The notes under the pieces: generated by a model
Databases searched by the model: none
Seen by the model: only the letters and a program-made list of their open reading frames with translations
What the model was told of the DNA's origin: nothing
Shown: one piece after another, positions 62,627 to 64,000 of the stretch
Position numbering within the stretch: position 1 is the first letter of the stretch
Layout: every line of letters starts with the position of its first letter
Assembly (NCBI GenBank): GCA_021927905.1
Contig: BLLK01000072.1
Location: 124,001-188,000 of the forward strand
Origin: Chaetoceros tenuissimus
Lineage: Eukaryota; Bacillariophyta; Thalassiosirophyceae; Chaetocerotales; Chaetocerotaceae
Length of the DNA stretch: 64,000 bases
Direction of reading: 5' to 3'
Made by a program: the position numbers and the translations under genes

Positions 62627-64000
62627 GTCTCTTGGTGCTTTCGTCTCCTTTGAACACCTGTTGCACCTTCCTTCCCAATTCCAAAAGTGCTGGTGACCCT
62701 TTGAGTTGCCATGGTCTACTGTTGAGGAAAGGAAAAAATATTGCTATTAGTAAAGGTTCAAACATGTTCACACTCCAAGCTGCATGACCAGGGGGAAGTT
62801 CCAAGATGATATCAGCCGCCTTGTGTAAATGCCTTTTCCATGCAGGGGTCATCAACCTGGGACAAATGAAAATGTGAGTTGACTCTTGTCTCTTGTGTCT
62901 GGCGCGCCGTATTTCTTCCAAGCAAGGTAAAGCCAAGCTAGGAGGAGGCGACCATACAAAATTACCAGATACATAATTTGGAACCCATTGACCGTCTACG
63001 TTGACACTGCCTTCCAAAATGTCATGACCTCTCTCAAACCAGTCCTCCATGGAAAGAAACTCCAAATCTTGGCCTTGATTTCTTCCTGCACTTTCAAACC
63101 AGTCACGTAGCCACGGTCCCAGTGCTGGATCTCTATCCAAAGCTGACTGATGCAGCGGAACAAATGATTTCATTGCTTCTCCTTTCATTACTCCTTCAGT
63201 TAGAGCTCCTCTGCTCAAACCATCCGCGCCTTGCGCTATCATTCTAGTGCCTGCTACATGTATGATATGTATCTTGCAGTTACGAGTCATTTCTAGCACA
63301 GAAAGCCTCACTACCAAATCAAACAGCCATTCTGAGCTTGAAGATCCCTTGTAAAAAGCTGCTTCAGCTGTGGAGTTATCCATAAACAGAAACATCTCCA
63401 CTCCTTCTAGCTCTTTCTCTCCCATCTTCTCCAGCGTCTGAACTAGGTTTTTCAGCTCGCGGAGATTAGAACTAGAATCATCCATATCACTTCCCCATCT
63501 TCCAAATCTGTAAGAGATGCTTGATCCGCCTGTAGTCTCGCCCTTGCAGTCTTTCTCCCATGACATGCCAAAGCCTGATCCACTCGCGTCTCCAAAGCCG
63601 TAGATTATCTCCCAGATTTTGCTACCTCTTATGAGTCTTTTACTTGGTGTTTCTGACTCTAGCAACTTACTAAGCACTCTAAGATCTTGTTTGAAGCAAG
63701 GTACCCCCTTCACAAACACAGGCGCATTGTCATCTTGATGTTCTTCCTTCAACGTGAACTTTACATCTGACCAATGCTCCGCCCTACTTCCAATGTTGGT
63801 CCATTCAACACCATTGGTAGTTCCATCTCCTGCTTCCAAATCTTCCCAATACTGCTTCCAGTCTTTATTGCTTCTCTTCCAACCGTCTGAGTCCCTATCC
63901 CATCTCCAGCCATTAAGGGTGTTGTAGAAACCCTTCAAGTAAGGCTTGAAATTTTCAAAGGTTAAGCATACATGAATCAAGAAACCAGTATCCTTCTCCA
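62451..64000 (-). CDS. DIRS-like pol polyprotein, C-terminal part (RNase H region), cut by the window edge
   Basis: The frame is open to the right edge (TGFLIHVCLTFENFKPYLKG ... just after the expected reverse transcriptase). An RNase H-like domain follows: IYGFGDASGSGFGMSW with the first Asp, LRELKNLVQTL with Glu, FLFMDNSTAEAAFYKG with Asp, and HVAGTRMIAQGADGLSRG with the last Asp. A further domain (WSPPPSLALPCLEEIRRARHKR ... FICPRLMTPAWKRHLH) is found in this class of elements from memory. It ends with basic residues (GKRRRSKVEENKRLK). It overlaps the recombinase start. No internal stops or frame changes are seen. Confidence 0.8.
   Translation of the reverse strand, partial: EKDTGFLIHVCLTFENFKPYLKGFYNTLNGWRWDRDSDGWKRSNKDWKQYWEDLEAGDGTTNGVEWTNIGSRAEHWSDVKFTLKEEHQDDNAPVFVKGVPCFKQDLRVLSKLLESETPSKRLIRGSKIWEIIYGFGDASGSGFGMSWEKDCKGETTGGSSISYRFGRWGSDMDDSSSNLRELKNLVQTLEKMGEKELEGVEMFLFMDNSTAEAAFYKGSSSSEWLFDLVVRLSVLEMTRNCKIHIIHVAGTRMIAQGADGLSRGALTEGVMKGEAMKSFVPLHQSALDRDPALGPWLRDWFESAGRNQGQDLEFLSMEDWFERGHDILEGSVNVDGQWVPNYVSGNFVWSPPPSLALPCLEEIRRARHKRQESTHIFICPRLMTPAWKRHLHKAADIILELPPGHAAWSVNMFEPLLIAIFFPFLNSRPWQLKGSPALLELGRKVQQVFKGDESTKRHVLRELWNLPRRLQGMSDELVLRVLRISGEPRISSKATGKRRRSKVEENKRLKPFQSC

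Larger units (their letters stand above)
60728..64000 (-). mobile_element. DIRS-like tyrosine-recombinase retrotransposon, right part outside the window
   Basis: The element reads on the minus strand: an RNase H-containing pol frame (62451 to the edge) followed by an overlapping tyrosine recombinase (61202-62626). About 470 bases of 3' non-coding sequence follow, containing a G-run block (GGGGGGTAGGGGGG, 60737-60750) next to a small hairpin (GGGAC-GCA-GTCCC, 60748-60760). RNase H followed by a tyrosine recombinase in overlapping frames is the DIRS layout, without LTR-type ends or a DDE integrase. The left boundary near 60728 is a guess from the G-run block; the reverse transcriptase should lie right of 64000. 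Codon use is GC-richer than the neighbouring genes. Confidence 0.8.

Noticed and set aside
1-64000. tRNA, rRNA or CRISPR features
   Set aside because: I saw no cloverleaf with a GTTCGANTCC-type arm, no rRNA stretch and no regularly spaced repeats.

Overview
The window looks like nuclear DNA of a diatom, most likely a centric one. This is inferred from AT-rich sequence, intron-poor compact genes with 60-115 nt GT-AG introns (mostly GTAAGT donors), and two large secreted or membrane proteins whose ectodomains are built on Pro-Ser (PSxxPS) repeats typical of diatom surface proteins. Housekeeping genes are clearly eukaryotic: RPB8, eIF3d, MOG1, sideroflexin, APH-1, DGAT2, a PMP34-like carrier, CLPTM1L and an ATG1/ULK kinase.

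Layout. 1-5886: three minus-strand genes (ATG1/ULK-like kinase running off the left edge, a small secreted Cys-containing protein, a patatin-like lipase split by one intron). 6217-32871: a block of about fifteen genes that alternates strand almost perfectly, so every gene is tail-to-tail with one neighbour (gaps as short as 46 bp) and head-to-head with the other (shared promoters of about 290-530 bp in most cases). It holds sideroflexin, a YaaA/DUF328 protein, a Q-rich protein, a coiled-coil/PDZ-like protein, APH-1, a PS-repeat receptor-like protein, an EMAPII-type tRNA-binding protein, DGAT2, RPB8, a glycosyltransferase, CLPTM1L, an NPPY methyltransferase-like protein, eIF3d, MOG1 and a PDZ-PX protein.

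32864-34018 is a patchwork of decayed duplicates: a fragment of the CDT1-like gene at 51 kb, then a fragment of the eIF3d gene that still carries intron sequence. A small repeat cluster follows. 34929-50022 is one very large gene that I reconstruct as 17 exons with compatible phases, coding about 4,600 residues: signal peptide, lectin-like region, PS-rich stalks, Cys-rich modules, F5/8C-like domains, a long conserved ectodomain and a C-terminal membrane anchor. A decayed copy of its 3' end lies just downstream.

51193-60164: CDT1-like gene (minus), a doubtful small ORF, a PMP34-like carrier, an unknown acidic protein, and two small plus-strand paralogues sharing a YYN..W..Y.RI motif. 60728-64000: the 3' part of a DIRS-like tyrosine-recombinase retrotransposon (minus strand), cut by the right edge.

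The genes do not form one pathway; this is an ordinary gene-rich arm with two surface-protein genes, local segmental duplication and one retroelement. The most notable items are the giant modular surface protein, the patchwork duplication and the tandem paralogue pair. Starts were moved to the first in-frame ATG where a longer open frame began at TTG or GTG. All functional calls come from reading the sequence and recalling family motifs; no search was run.
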